A stretch of 64,000 nucleotides of DNA from Adiantum capillus-veneris (lineage: Eukaryota; Streptophyta; Polypodiopsida; Polypodiales; Pteridaceae), in contig CM043959.1 in the NCBI GenBank assembly GCA_014529385.2, positions 91,431,529-91,495,528 of the forward strand, written 5' to 3'. How positions within the stretch are numbered: the first letter of the stretch is position 1; every line of letters begins with the position of its first letter. A program made the position numbers and the translations under genes. The notes under the pieces are model-generated. The model did no database searches, was not told the origin of the DNA, and saw only the letters and a program-made list of their open reading frames with translations. Positions 1 to 10,242 of the stretch are shown here, in pieces.

Positions 1-2472
1 ATGCCCTCAGTGGCTGCTGGCCCTGTGCCTTCTTGCTCTCCGGCTTGCTGTCCTCTCAGCTTCTCAATCTGCTTTAGGAGTTTCTGTTTTTCTATTTCAG
101 CTTCTTCTCCCATGTTCACGAGGAGGTCGTTCAACTTGGCATTTATCTTCTCCGCCTCCTCGAGCTTTCTTTTGATACTTTCTAATTCCTCTTGCATGGC
201 TTTTTGTTCTTCTTCCATTCGTGTTTGCATAACAATTGACCCTTCTGCCATCATCAATCGTTGCTTTTTCTCTAGAGTCAGCTCTTTCTGAAGTTCTTTC
301 ATCTGGTCTTCATAAATTTGGCTTTCCGAAGTGATGTGAGTTGAGCTAGTAGCTCTGACTCTGGCAGGAGATGCCCGTAGCCTCTGGATGGTTTGATCTT
401 TCACTTTAAGCTGGTCCTTGAGCTCAAGGACCTCATCCTGGCTGGCTTCTTGATCTAACTCCGCCTTTTCTTTGGCGTTCCGCATTGCTTCAACTTCTTT
501 GGACTCTTCAGCCAGCTGTAGGGTCCAGGTTATCCCTTTCCCTCTCCGTATCTATCAATGATTTGCTGAGTTTCTTACACTCCTCTTCGAATCCTTGCAT
601 TCTTTGGGTTGATGCCTGATTTTCTTTTTCCATTTCTTGGCATCTTTGCAATGCCTTTGCTAGACTGGCCTGTAGCTCCGCTTCTCTCTCTTTCTTCTAC
701 CTTTGACTTTGTCTTTGTAAAGAGTCTTCACTTCCAGCTTTATCTTCACTTCAGTGGCCTTGAGAGTTGCCATCTCACTTTCTGAGGCCATGGACTGCGC
801 TCTTAACCCGGTTAACTTTGTCATCACCACATCCCAATCGTTGGAGGGCGGGTGCAGGTCCACTGTATCTGTGGCCATCTCCTTTAGTTCTAATAACTTG
901 ATGCTTTGCATTTGCTCCTTAGGCCTTGTGCTTGCCAAGTCAAATGCGACTGTGGCAGCCTCTTATTTTGTGTATCCTGCAGAGCTAGCAGGTCCAGAAA
1001 TGTGCTGAATGCTTCATGTGGCTTTGGCTCCTCACTCTTGGGTTTAACCTCTTTCCTCTCCTGGATTTGTTCTTTCTTGGACTCTTCTTGGCCTTCGTGG
1101 TTGTCTTCCTTCTCTTTATCTTCTTGTGGAGGGCTGTGAGGAGGTGGTGAGGGCGGTGGGCTGGACTCAAGGCTGGCTGGTAGAGATGTAGGCTTTTTCT
1201 TTAAATCTCGGTCTGTCTTTGTCTTCCTTTCTCTCTCTTGGCTTTCCTGCTCATTTAGCAGTTTCTGTCGTACTAGCTCCACTTCCTCTTCTGTAAAAGG
1301 TACATGCGGGATATTCTCTGCTGTGGCATCAAGAATCTCAAAATTTTTAATGTAATCTTTGAATCTGTCCCTTTGCACCCTTTGGGATGATCCCGACATC
1401 GCTTCTAGAGACGGTTTCCAGAGTTCACTCAAATCGCCTTTAAGGGCCCTTTCTGCTCTAAAGCTCTCCATCAGCCGCTCTAGTCTTGCCGCTTTTTGTG
1501 ACTTTGTCTCTTTTTCTGGCACTTGGACAAATTCTTTCTTTCCCTTCTTTTGCTCTGGCTACTCTTCTTGAACATGCTCTAGCCGTCTTTTCAATCTTGT
1601 GGCAACCCTTGGTGATTTTTGTGGCTCGTCTTCTTTGTCTTCTTTGAGCCTCAGCCAATCGTTTTGTGATGGAGGGTCAGGCCATCTTCCTTTTGCGTGT
1701 AATGCCCCATAAATCACCGTAGGATTAGTTCTCCTCGCACAATATGTGTGGGCTTCTTGTTACCCATCTTCACTAGGTTGTCATGTATATATGATGCATA
1801 ATTGATTAGCTTTGGAGTGCTCTTCATCATTGCCCAAGTGAATGTTGTGGCAATTGCTCCTGGCGGCATTCTGTACTTTTGTGGCCGCTTCGTACACATA
1901 TGGAAGTATTGGTTGTACAACTGACTCATGATTGCCACTTTTGGGTTGGAAATATCTTCAAAAGTGTAGTTACTTTTCTTCTCAGTGTACACCTTGACAT
2001 CATCTCTTCCTTTAGTTACACTATCCCCCTTGTTGGAGAGGTCTAGTGCATCTGCTACAACTTGCTCGGTGATGACTATTTCTGTTTCTGGCCTGCCTTG
2101 TAGATCGGTTACTCTAGCCACTCCATCTTCTTTTATTGTTGTCACAAATTCCCAGACTCTCTTTATGTCCACCCCCACCGGCACTGCTTCAAAATAGTTG
2201 TGGAGATCAATCTTCTCGAAGTACCCGGCCATCTTGCTTCTTACAAACTCATTGAGTTCCCGCCGTAGCATTGGTAGCTCGATCACATTCCCTTCAGTGT
2301 CTTTGAACACTCCTTGGTAGATCTTTAGGTCGTTGGACTCTAGCAGATCTTCTTGGATCCATGTGCTGGTGGGCTTTAGTGTTCCTTCTGGTATGACGAA
2401 GGGCTCCACTTCTTCTAGGTAATCCTTAATGGTCATTTTTTTCTTCTTTGCCGGTGACTTTGCGGCTGCCAT
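1..2472 (-). pseudogene. Element A 3' ORF: N-terminal domain plus proline-rich hinge plus long coiled coil, partial
   Basis: The start is the ATG at 2472, followed by a lysine-rich N-terminus (MAAAKSPAKKKK). Residues 1-252 (2472-1714) form a globular-looking domain that aligns along its length with the element D protein at 32792-33600 (shared IDLHNYF, GVDI.RV, KVY..KK). A frameshift near 1715 shifts reading to another frame, where a homologue of D residues around 'RGQWPMPPTQNEW' continues. At 1522-890 there is a basic segment (SQKAARLERL), then a Pro-rich stretch (SSPPPSPPPHSPP), then Glu/Lys-rich heptads that continue in broken frames to position 1 and match D's coiled coil. I see no signal peptide or membrane segment, so I do not call it env. 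The function is unknown; a virion structural or scaffold role is only a guess. Confidence 0.7.
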
Positions 2473-2637
2473 AGATCCTGTTACACTCAGTAGTCCAAAG
2501 TTGGCGTTTTTTCCATATTAGCTAAGAAACTGAGTTTTATCCATCCAAATGACTTGAAAATTGAAAATAAAGCTTAAAAGGAACTTGTGAAACTGTGCAT
2601 GTGCTCACAGTGCAATTTTGGCCAAAAATTTCCCTCT

Positions 2638-3513
2638 AGACATCCTACACGTAAGATGTCTTTTTCATCAGAATTGGGTGATACTTGACATGCTGGTAGT
2701 CCTTGGCCTATGGAACATGGCTATGTTCTTGGATATGGATTTGGGCATCAAAAAGTGGATTTTTGGGGCTGATTCATGCTTTAGGTCATAAATTGGGTAG
2801 AAAGTCCATAACAGGTAGCAAGTGATGTCCAAATGGGTTGAAAATTGATATATGGGCTCATTGCACCATGGTATTGGCTTCCATGATGTCACTCTTTGCA
2901 CAGAAGGTCTAAATTATGCTGGAGACATCCTACGTGTAGGATGTCTATTTCATCAAAATGGCATGGGATTTGTTTTGTGGGTAGTCCTTGGCCTATGGAA
3001 CATGGCTATGCTCTTGGATTTGGATTTGGACAAGGATTGATGCTTGTAAGAGCCTGTGTAGTGTTTTTGGGCTCAAAAAGTGTATCTTGAAGGTGTTGGG
3101 GGTCAAAAATGATTAGAATGGCTTCAAAATTGGTATATGAGCTCTTGATGATAATGTTATTGGATCTGGAATGGACAAACATCCTCTGTAGGCCAAAAAT
3201 GTCAAATAGACATCCTACGCGTAGGATGTCTACTTCACCAAATTTTGCAGGTGACTACACAGATGGATTGGTTATGTGCTTGTGAATGTGTTGTGTAGGT
3301 TTCATGTGATTTGGACAAGATTTGGTAGGTCTATGGCCCATTATTGCCTCTATGCCCTAACTTTGCGTTTTTTCATGCATATGAGGTCAATTTTGGTCCA
3401 AATGTGATGAAACTTGGTGGCTAGCATGTAAAGGTCATTCAGAAAATGTGTGTGATGAAAATTGTTGGGATTTGTGCCCAGAAATGCCCTTGAGACATCC
3501 TATGCAATGTCTC
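2638..3513. repeat. Element A 3' spacer: four 24-bp palindromes at 285-286 bp intervals
   Basis: Copies start at 2638, 2923, 3208 and 3494 (intervals 285, 285, 286). The consensus is the half-site AGACATCCTACG followed by its exact reverse complement. Copy 3208 is perfect, 2638 and 2923 carry changes near the centre, and 3494 has lost about 4 bases of the right arm. The sequence between copies is a much more degenerate repeat (for example a TTTCATCA box just after each copy and a shared 'CCTTGGCCTATGGAACATGG' in the first two). The palindrome is thus clearly better preserved than its surroundings. Confidence 0.9.
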
Positions 3514-5237
3514 CTGATGATTTTTTCATGGATTTTGTCACTAGTGCCTGCCCTTGGTCCCCATGAGTCCCTTTTAAGCCTAATTTCAACAAAAAAGTCA
3601 AATGGATAGAAAGTAACTCCTGTGTGTATTTCAGAGCCTCCGAGCCGTTTTCTGACTTTTGCAGTGCTTTTTGGCGATGAAATTTCTTGATGTTGTTCTC
3701 CATAGCGTCCCGATCCCTTGGGAATCCTTGCCGTATGGTTTTTGTCTACTTTGGCTTCACCGGAGCTTCATTTGGCAATTTGTCGCTCTAGAAGCACCCG
3801 TGGTTACGTTTACATATCTTCGATGATTTGTGGTGCTCTACCACCATAGGAATTGGTTGTTGATGGTCTAGGAAAGCCGCTCGTGAAGTTTGGTGGCAAA
3901 CGGGCATGCAGTTTGGCCGCGAGAGCTATTTGACGCTTTGTGTGTCTGATACCGTTTCTGATGTCTAGTGCCGCTTCGGGTCACTTTTTGGTCATGTGGG
4001 CCATATAGACTTGTCGAGCATGTCGAGATGCTCCTACCCATGAATTTTGGTAGCATTTGGGCGCCTTTCCACCGATTTTCCATTTGGTGGCCTCTTGCTG
4101 GATTCTAGGAATTAGGGTTTTTCCCAATGGTTTTCTACTGCCTTTGGACATCCAAGACTGGTCTCCTATCCTAGGGTAAGCTGTCGATGAAGTCTCGTTG
4201 CTTTTGGGTTAGCCGTTAGGTGGCTGCCTCTACTCGTAGGTCTCTACTGCCCGCTTTGTGTGTGAACCCTACGCTAGTTTTCGCGACAAAACGACAAACA
4301 TGCGCGAAAAGCTCAAGGTGGTGAGCCTACCTCTCATGTGTGAAGCCCGTTAGGTAGTCATGCGCGTCGTAGAAGCTGCTGGAAGGTCTGTTCGCTCTAG
4401 GTGGCAAAAGCTCTCTCCAAAAGGTCAATAGTGAAAATGAGCTAAAAATGAAGTGAAAAATTCTTATAATGGGGGTCCCCGAACCACTTTTCATGAAATT
4501 TGACATGTGCTCCCATCTTCTTGCGAGATGCGGTTTAGGCTCAATTTTTTTTTGATTTGGACTCCATTTGCTCTGTTTACCAGAAATTTGGCATTTCGGT
4601 CAAAACCTGGCTAAAACACGCTTTCGGCTCCAGTCTCATAATTGCACCCCCACTGTACCATAGGTTGTCCTATAGTCACTGATCATTCCCATATTTTTTG
4701 TTTTTCATTACGACCGTTTTTCACTTGCTTTTTGTATTTTTGAAGTTTTTATGCAGAAAAATAGCAAAATTAAAAGGAAAATAGAAAATCAAACCCAGAA
4801 AATCCCCAAAAATCATAATAAATCACAAACATCACCACCAAACATTATATACACTCACATGCAATTTTTATGGCCGGATTTCTCCGTTTTACCAATATTT
4901 TGTCCAAAAACTGGCTATTTCTACTTATATACACACACCTAGGGGCTTGATTTGGCGTTTGGCCCCATATACCTATAGATACATGCTGTATAAGGGCATA
5001 TGTACTTGGGTTAGTCCAGAAAAATTCGCAATCAAACAACAACCCTTAAAATAGTCAAAAATCATGCCCTTTTTTGCTCTTTCTGCTATTGGTTCCGCAT
5101 TTGAGAATGCCTCCCCTCTCTTAGCCGGAGTCCTCTTGGATGACAAGGTATCGCCTCGGAGTATGTGCCGTGCATAGGTTGAAAAATTTGTGCTAATGCT
5201 TGGCCGATTAATGTGGCCCTAATTTATGCATACTCAA
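3514..5237. other. Element A spacer without recognisable gene
   Basis: There is no coding signal between the basic ORF and the palindrome array. Parts resemble the element B region 25800-26600 in the same relative place (shared 'CGAGCCGTTTTCTG' near 3647 and 25976, and 'CCCGAACCA' near 4480 and 26496). It therefore appears to be ordinary element sequence rather than a separate insertion. Short ORFs here have no support. Confidence 0.6.
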
Positions 5238-5969
5238 TCAATGCATGGAAAATTTAATGCTGTGCAAGAGAAGGGAATAAGCAAGATGCTTATTGGCATT
5301 CGCGTCGAGGTTTCCTGTTTTCTTTGCAAGTAACAGATGTAAATCTAGTGCTCTCTGTTTAAATGTCTTTTTTGCAAAAGGCAATCGCTTTGCTGCTAAT
5401 GTTGAGATAGCCGTAGTTGTTTCTATGGAGAGGATTGGCTTGGCTGGAATGGCCGTGGACCGTATTTCTTTTGCTTTCCATTGGTAGCTTGTTTTAGCTG
5501 GTTTTTGTAGGTGTTTTGCTACTTCCTGTGTTGTTACTGTTTTGTTGCTGATTGGCATCCACATAAGTCGGTTGTCCTTTTTCAAATGCAACTGTCTGCC
5601 TTCCATTGTTGCTTGTACTGAAGGGATTTCCTTTTGCTTTTGTTTCGGTATCCAAATGCGAGTAACATTTGGGTTATTGCTAAGCATTTTCTTTGGGATC
5701 CATATCTGTTTTATGCCCTTGGTTTTTGGTTGAACTATCTGCTTTGGTTGAATTCTTTCGTTGCATTGTTTTTGGTCTGCCATGTAATTTCTATCCTTCC
5801 GCATCCATACTTGTTTCCCTTGTTTTGGTAACCTAGATCTTTGCACTGCGGTCGGTGAGTTTGTATGTATATAGTTAGCATGGTTGGCTTTTACCTGTTT
5901 GTTAAACTTGGGTATCATGTTGTTCTTTGTTGGAATTCTTGCTTTTGGCTCTTTTTCCAGTGATTGCAT
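5238..5969 (-). CDS. Element A basic ORF with repeated W-[IM]-[PR]-K motif
   Basis: This is a 243-residue, Lys/Gln/Asn-rich reading frame directly after the second protease-like ORF and overlapping it by 55 bases in another frame. It carries four short repeats: KQVWMRK, KQIWIPKK, TRIWIPKQ and LMWMPIS, spaced roughly 30-45 residues apart. The composition suggests nucleic-acid binding, but no zinc knuckle or known domain is visible. It may originally have been fused to the upstream ORF and become separated by a frameshift, or it may be expressed by frameshifting. Nothing comparable survives in B or C, which are truncated or deleted here. The function is unknown. Confidence 0.5.
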   Translation of the reverse strand: MQSLEKEPKARIPTKNNMIPKFNKQVKANHANYIHTNSPTAVQRSRLPKQGKQVWMRKDRNYMADQKQCNERIQPKQIVQPKTKGIKQIWIPKKMLSNNPNVTRIWIPKQKQKEIPSVQATMEGRQLHLKKDNRLMWMPISNKTVTTQEVAKHLQKPAKTSYQWKAKEIRSTAIPAKPILSIETTTAISTLAAKRLPFAKKTFKQRALDLHLLLAKKTGNLDANANKHLAYSLLLHSIKFSMH

Positions 5970-6523
5970 TGCTTGCAGTGATTATTCCGGTATTGCTGAG
6001 CAAAGGCTATCACCTGTTGTTCTTGTGCATGCTGAATTTTGACTGCATTCGCATTCCAAGGTGACTGCACATTGTACTCTTTTTGCCAAGGTTGTCCCAA
6101 CAACATTGGGTGTTGTGTGCATTCATCCTCGACTACATAAAATTTGTGTGGGTAAATATATTGATGTACTTGTACATGCAATATAGTCCAGCCCAATGTT
6201 TTCAACGAGTGTAATGTGCTACTTTCCAACACTTGAGGAGTAGGATGAAGTTGACCTGTGGAATTGAGCTGTTGGTATAATCCGTAAGAGATCAAATTTT
6301 CTTGAGCTCCAGAATCAAGCAATGCCGTCGATTCAACTTGATTACTACCCAGTTTGACTGCAATTATTGGCTCCACTGCGTCTTCATCCAACTTCGTTAG
6401 TCGAATGGCATTGATTCGCAATGGTGCTTCACCTTGTTGTTGTTGTCGCAGAAGTCTTCGTTTTACAATGCGTTCTTTTGCTTCTACTTGAGCTTCTTCT
6501 CGTACTCTCTGTTTTTCCTTCAT
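5915..6523 (-). CDS. Element A second retropepsin-like aspartic protease domain, downstream of integrase
   Basis: This 202-codon ORF begins with ATG immediately after the TGA that ends the integrase ORF and is in the same frame, so it could be a readthrough extension or a separate product. A basic, Arg/Gln-rich N-terminus (residues 1-35) is followed by a retropepsin-like fold. The catalytic motif is LLDSGAQENLIS at about residues 68-79, and a C-terminal flap-like MLLGQPWQ lies near residue 142. The normal gag-pol protease is separate, at 10243-11046 with DSGAG. A second aspartic protease after integrase is not the usual gypsy layout. It could be a captured host retropepsin-like domain or an internal duplication; its sequence is not close to the first protease. 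Element C keeps only the beginning of this region (around 42600-42700) before truncation. Confidence 0.65.
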   Translation of the reverse strand: MKEKQRVREEAQVEAKERIVKRRLLRQQQQGEAPLRINAIRLTKLDEDAVEPIIAVKLGSNQVESTALLDSGAQENLISYGLYQQLNSTGQLHPTPQVLESSTLHSLKTLGWTILHVQVHQYIYPHKFYVVEDECTQHPMLLGQPWQKEYNVQSPWNANAVKIQHAQEQQVIAFAQQYRNNHCKQCNHWKKSQKQEFQQRTT

Positions 6524-8084
6524 TCATTGTTTTCCTTGATGAATTTGTTGAAGCATATCCTGTGTGAGTGATAAATGATATTTCTTCAGTCGACATCCAC
6601 TAATCCAGTTTGGCATTTCTTCACCTGCTAATGTAGCAAGCTTGACAGCTCCGCTTTGTGATAGATCACTAATCACAAAGGGTCCCATCCCTCGCTTTTT
6701 AAGCTTCTTGGCATGTTGCTTCAAAGTATAAACAAGTACATAATCACCTGTTTTGAACTCCTTAGTGAGCACATGCTTGTCAAAAAACTCTTTTTGTCTT
6801 CTCTTTTTAGCATAGATAGAAGCTACAGCTCTCAAGCGGAGTTCATCTAGCTTTTCAAGATCATCTATTCTTGAAGAGATCATGCTCTGTCCATTCTAAG
6901 CGTTTCGCTACTCGTAGAGTTGGAATTAAAAACTCTATGGGTAGTATAGCATTTAGGCCAAACACCATGTTGTACGGTGTTGTTCCTATCGATGTTTTGT
7001 ATGCTACTGTGTATGCCCATAGTGTTGAGTGTAGCTACTGATCCCAATCTGTTCTTGACTCTGACACTATTTTAGTGAGAACCGTGCATAGTATTTTATT
7101 TGTGGCCTCAGCTTGTTCATTGGCCTGTGGATGGTATGGAGCAGATTTTCTATGTATGACCATGAATTCCTCTAGCAGATATTCAATGACTTCATTAAGA
7201 AAATGTGTCCCATGATCACTGACAATTTCTATTGGTAAACCATATCGTACAAAAACATTCTCATACAAAAATTATGCAGTGGTCCGTGCATCTGATTATT
7301 GCATTGCCTTGGCTTCCGCCCATTTTGTGAGATAGTCCGTAGCCACAATGATATATTGGGTATGGGTGCGATATGCAGGTGTTGAGATAGGTCCCACAAA
7401 ATCAATGCTCCATTTTGCAAATGCTCTTGCTCCCATCATTGGCCGTAGTGGCATCTCATCTCTCTTTATAGGCACCTTGGTGCGCTGACATGCGTCACAA
7501 CGCTTTACAAACTCTTCAGCATCCATATGCAATGTAGGCCACCATATTCCTGCGGTTAAGACAATTTTTGCCGTCTTATCGCCCGAAAAATGGCCTCCAC
7601 TTATTCCGCTATGTGCATGTTCTAGAATCAGCAGGTATTCACTTTCACTTGCACAGATTCTAAGTTGATTGTCCTTTCCTCGCTTATAGAGTTGGTTCCC
7701 AATTAACTGAAAGTCGCGGGCTTCCAGCTCTATAGCTTTTTTCTGTGCTCTTGTTATGTTCTCAGGAAATGTCCTGGTGGTTAAGAATTCAATGATATAT
7801 TGACTCCATGCAGGTGCCATGTTTACCTGAAATAATGTCGCGTGATCCACTGGTCGTTTGGCACTACATATAGTACAATTGGTAACATGAGAATGTGTGT
7901 CCGCATACATAGTTGGCCAATAAACCCCTAACTGTTTCAGTCTCTGGTGTGTTTTCACTGTTGAACAATGAAATGCACAATCCTGGACGTGTGCTTCTTT
8001 AAGGTAGCACTCGAATTCTTTCGGATTTATACATAATCGTAGGATTTGGTCCGATCCTAGATGATACAACCGTCCTGCTATCAA
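6524..8084 (-). pseudogene. Element A integrase with two tandem H2C2 zinc modules, DDE core and GPF module
   Basis: Integrase inserts the cDNA into host chromosomes. Residues 32-73 (7991-7866) contain H-x6-H-x30-C-x2-C, and residues 158-199 (7613-7488) contain exactly the same spacing again, each preceded by an LY.. segment. The catalytic core follows: first Asp in WSIDFVGP (codon near 7403), second in SDHGTHF and the Glu in HPQANEQAE, both in 7268-7035. The C-terminal part at 6883-6524 has a GPY/F-type module (GMGPFVI). In-frame TAA stops near 7294 and 7270 and a stop after DWDQ near 7035 break the frame; RNase H upstream is in a different frame. The protein is therefore dead as it stands. 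Gypsy integrases normally have one H2C2 module. Confidence 0.9.
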
Positions 8085-8217
8085 CTGGAAGTTTTTTGTT
8101 TGGATCTGTATTCCGTATTATCAAACCTACTTCCATAGGAAAGAATGCTAACAATTTCCTGTGACCATTTGGGTATCATTTCAATATTGAAAAGATAAGC
8201 ATCTGGTATGTCATCAT

Positions 8218-9552
8218 CTACTCCTTCAGGAGCTTCCCCGTTGTGTATCCTTGAAAGACGATCCGTTCGTAGATGGATTTTACCCTTTTGACCACCACTG
8301 TGAAATCAAACTCTAGCAATATAATAAACCAGCGTACAATTATCCCTGTATTGCATGGTTTATTTACCAGACACAAAAGAGCTTGATGATCTGTAAAGAA
8401 CACAAATTTGTTTGCGAGCAAATAATGCCAAAATTTCTTTACAACATAAATCATTCCTAACCCTTCTTGTTCGGTGGTTGTGTAGTTCTTTTCTGCATTG
8501 TTTAACTGTCGGCTTGCATAACAAACTGGAAAATCCATTGTTCCGTCTCCAGGTTGAGCCAGAATACTCCCGATTGCATATGCAGAAGCATCAATGTGAA
8601 CATGGAATATCTTTTCCCAATCTGGTGCTTTAAGTATAGGTATTGATATAAGGTTTTCCTTTAGCTTTTGGAATGAAGTTTCACATTCCTTGGTCCACTC
8701 AAAATTGACTAGCAAACGATACAGAGGTTGTGCAATGACTGCATACATGTATATGAATCTTCGATAATATCCGCAGTGTCCCATGAAGGATTGCACTTGT
8801 TTAGCATTAGTGGGCTTGGGTAGGTCTACTATGACTTTGACTTTGTCTAGGTCAGTGGTTATGCCATTTCTTGAGACAATGTGTCCTAAGATGTGGCCTT
8901 GCTTAACCATAAAGATACACTTTTCTGGGTTAAGACAGATTCGATATGTTCTGCATTTTTCAAAGACCTTTTGCAAATGGTCAATATGTTCCTCTCGTAG
9001 TAGAGAGTGTACACAAAGATCATACATGTATATTTCAAAGAATATTCTCAGGTATTCTTTGAACGCGTGCGTCATTAACCTTTGGAAGGTAGTTGGGGCA
9101 TTAGTTAAGCCAAACGGCATAACTCGATACGCATAAATTCCCCATTCTGTGGCACACGCTGTTTTGTGTTGATCCTCCCTTGCAATTGCCAGTTGGTTGT
9201 ATCCTGAAAATCCATCCAGAAAGGAATAAGCCTGTTTTTCGGCCACCCGCTCAAGTACGTGTTCTGTGATTGGCAAGGGATAATTATCCCTTATGGTGGC
9301 TGCATTTACCTTTTTCAAGTTTACACACACTCGTAGTTTTTCGTTCTTTTTGGGAACTATCACAATGGGTGACACCCAATCTGTATGTTCAATTTCATAG
9401 ATGAATTCAGCTTCCATCAGCTTGTCAATATCCTCTTTGATTCGTTTAGCAAATGTATCATTGTTTGTATAAGGACGTTGTTTAAGGAATTGTATGTTGG
9501 CATATCGATGGATCAACTCCTTTGAGGTCTTTATAGGACCATGCAAACACAT
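8218..9552 (-). pseudogene. Element A reverse transcriptase and RNase H
   Basis: The 444-residue frame covers RT from WVSPIVIVPKKN (residues 59-70) through FLDGFSGYNQ (111-120, first catalytic Asp) and MPFGLTNAPTTFQ to the second catalytic box at 175-178. That box reads YMYD where active enzymes have YMDD: the first Asp codon (9022-9024) is TAT. RNase H follows with HIDASAYAIG, TTTEQEG and TDHQALLC. The frame changes before the integrase ORF (about 8085-8217). Synthesis of element cDNA by this copy should be impossible. The family assignment (Ty3/gypsy) rests on the GLTNAPATFQR-type block and domain order. Confidence 0.92.
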
Positions 9553-10105
9553 CTTTATATTTTTTGAGAAGTTGTGTTAGCCGTTCTTCTTCTTCAGGAT
9601 CCAAATCGTTTGCTATATAGACCGGCTGAGGCTTTTCACCTGGTTTCGCGAGGTCTATTCTTTTTGCATTTTCTGGCCCATCGTAAGATTCTTGGTTGGT
9701 TCTTTCCCTGACTGGTAGTGTCATGATGATTTTTCTGTCCTGGATGGTAAATTTCCGATAGTTTGATGGTACATTCATGTTTCCCTTTTCTGACTCCCCT
9801 TTACCATCACTATCTTCTTCCGTAGTCCATATCTCACGTAAAGACCGTTTCAGTTCTTGGTATTTCTGTTTATGCTCCAGTTTGGTCCACTCTGGGTCTT
9901 TTGTTGTTTCTTTTTTTGATTTTTGAGATTTTTGTGATTTTGTTTTTGTTTTAGCTTTTCGTATCTGTTTTATTTCCTCTCGCGTTCTTTCCCTTTGATC
10001 TTTTGAGAATCTTTCTGATATTTGATCTTTTACACAATCCTCTGCTTTTACAAGCATGAAATAGTGAGTTTTACCTTTTATCTTGGGCATCAGGTTCTCT
10101 CTCAC
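9482..10105 (-). pseudogene. Element A protease-RT connecting region
   Basis: This is a charged linker rich in Lys, Glu and Gln (residues 30-110), ending in DVFAWSYKDLKGVDP, the typical lead-in to gypsy RT. It overlaps the RT frame by about 70 bases in a different frame, so a frameshift lies near 9500. Element C has the matching pieces at 46031-45765 (basic linker) and 45718-45512 (IFAWSYKDLKGVDPG). No catalytic function is expected of this part. Confidence 0.75.
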
Positions 10106-10242
10106 TTTGTTTCTTGCTCGTTTCCTCCTATAGCGTTCCTGGCGTCTAGGGTGCTGATTAGCAAAATCATAAAACCTGATATTCTCGATTTCCCTTCCAC
10201 GCTCACTTGAGGTGTCTGAACACTCATTATCTGTATCATCAT

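Noticed and set aside
1-2472. 3' ORF as an envelope gene
   Set aside because: The position fits, but no signal peptide, hydrophobic span or furin-like site is visible in A or D; coiled coil and Pro-rich hinge are the only clear features.
2638-3513. CRISPR-like regularly spaced repeats
   Set aside because: The 285-bp spacing, plant context and retrotransposon setting exclude CRISPR; the spacers are themselves a diverged repeat.
2638-3513. Palindromes as transcription terminators
   Set aside because: There is no T-run after the stems, they are in a plant nuclear element, and they also occur in the leader upstream of gag.
8783-9136. Plus-strand ORF over RT
   Set aside because: Antisense shadow of the RT coding frame.
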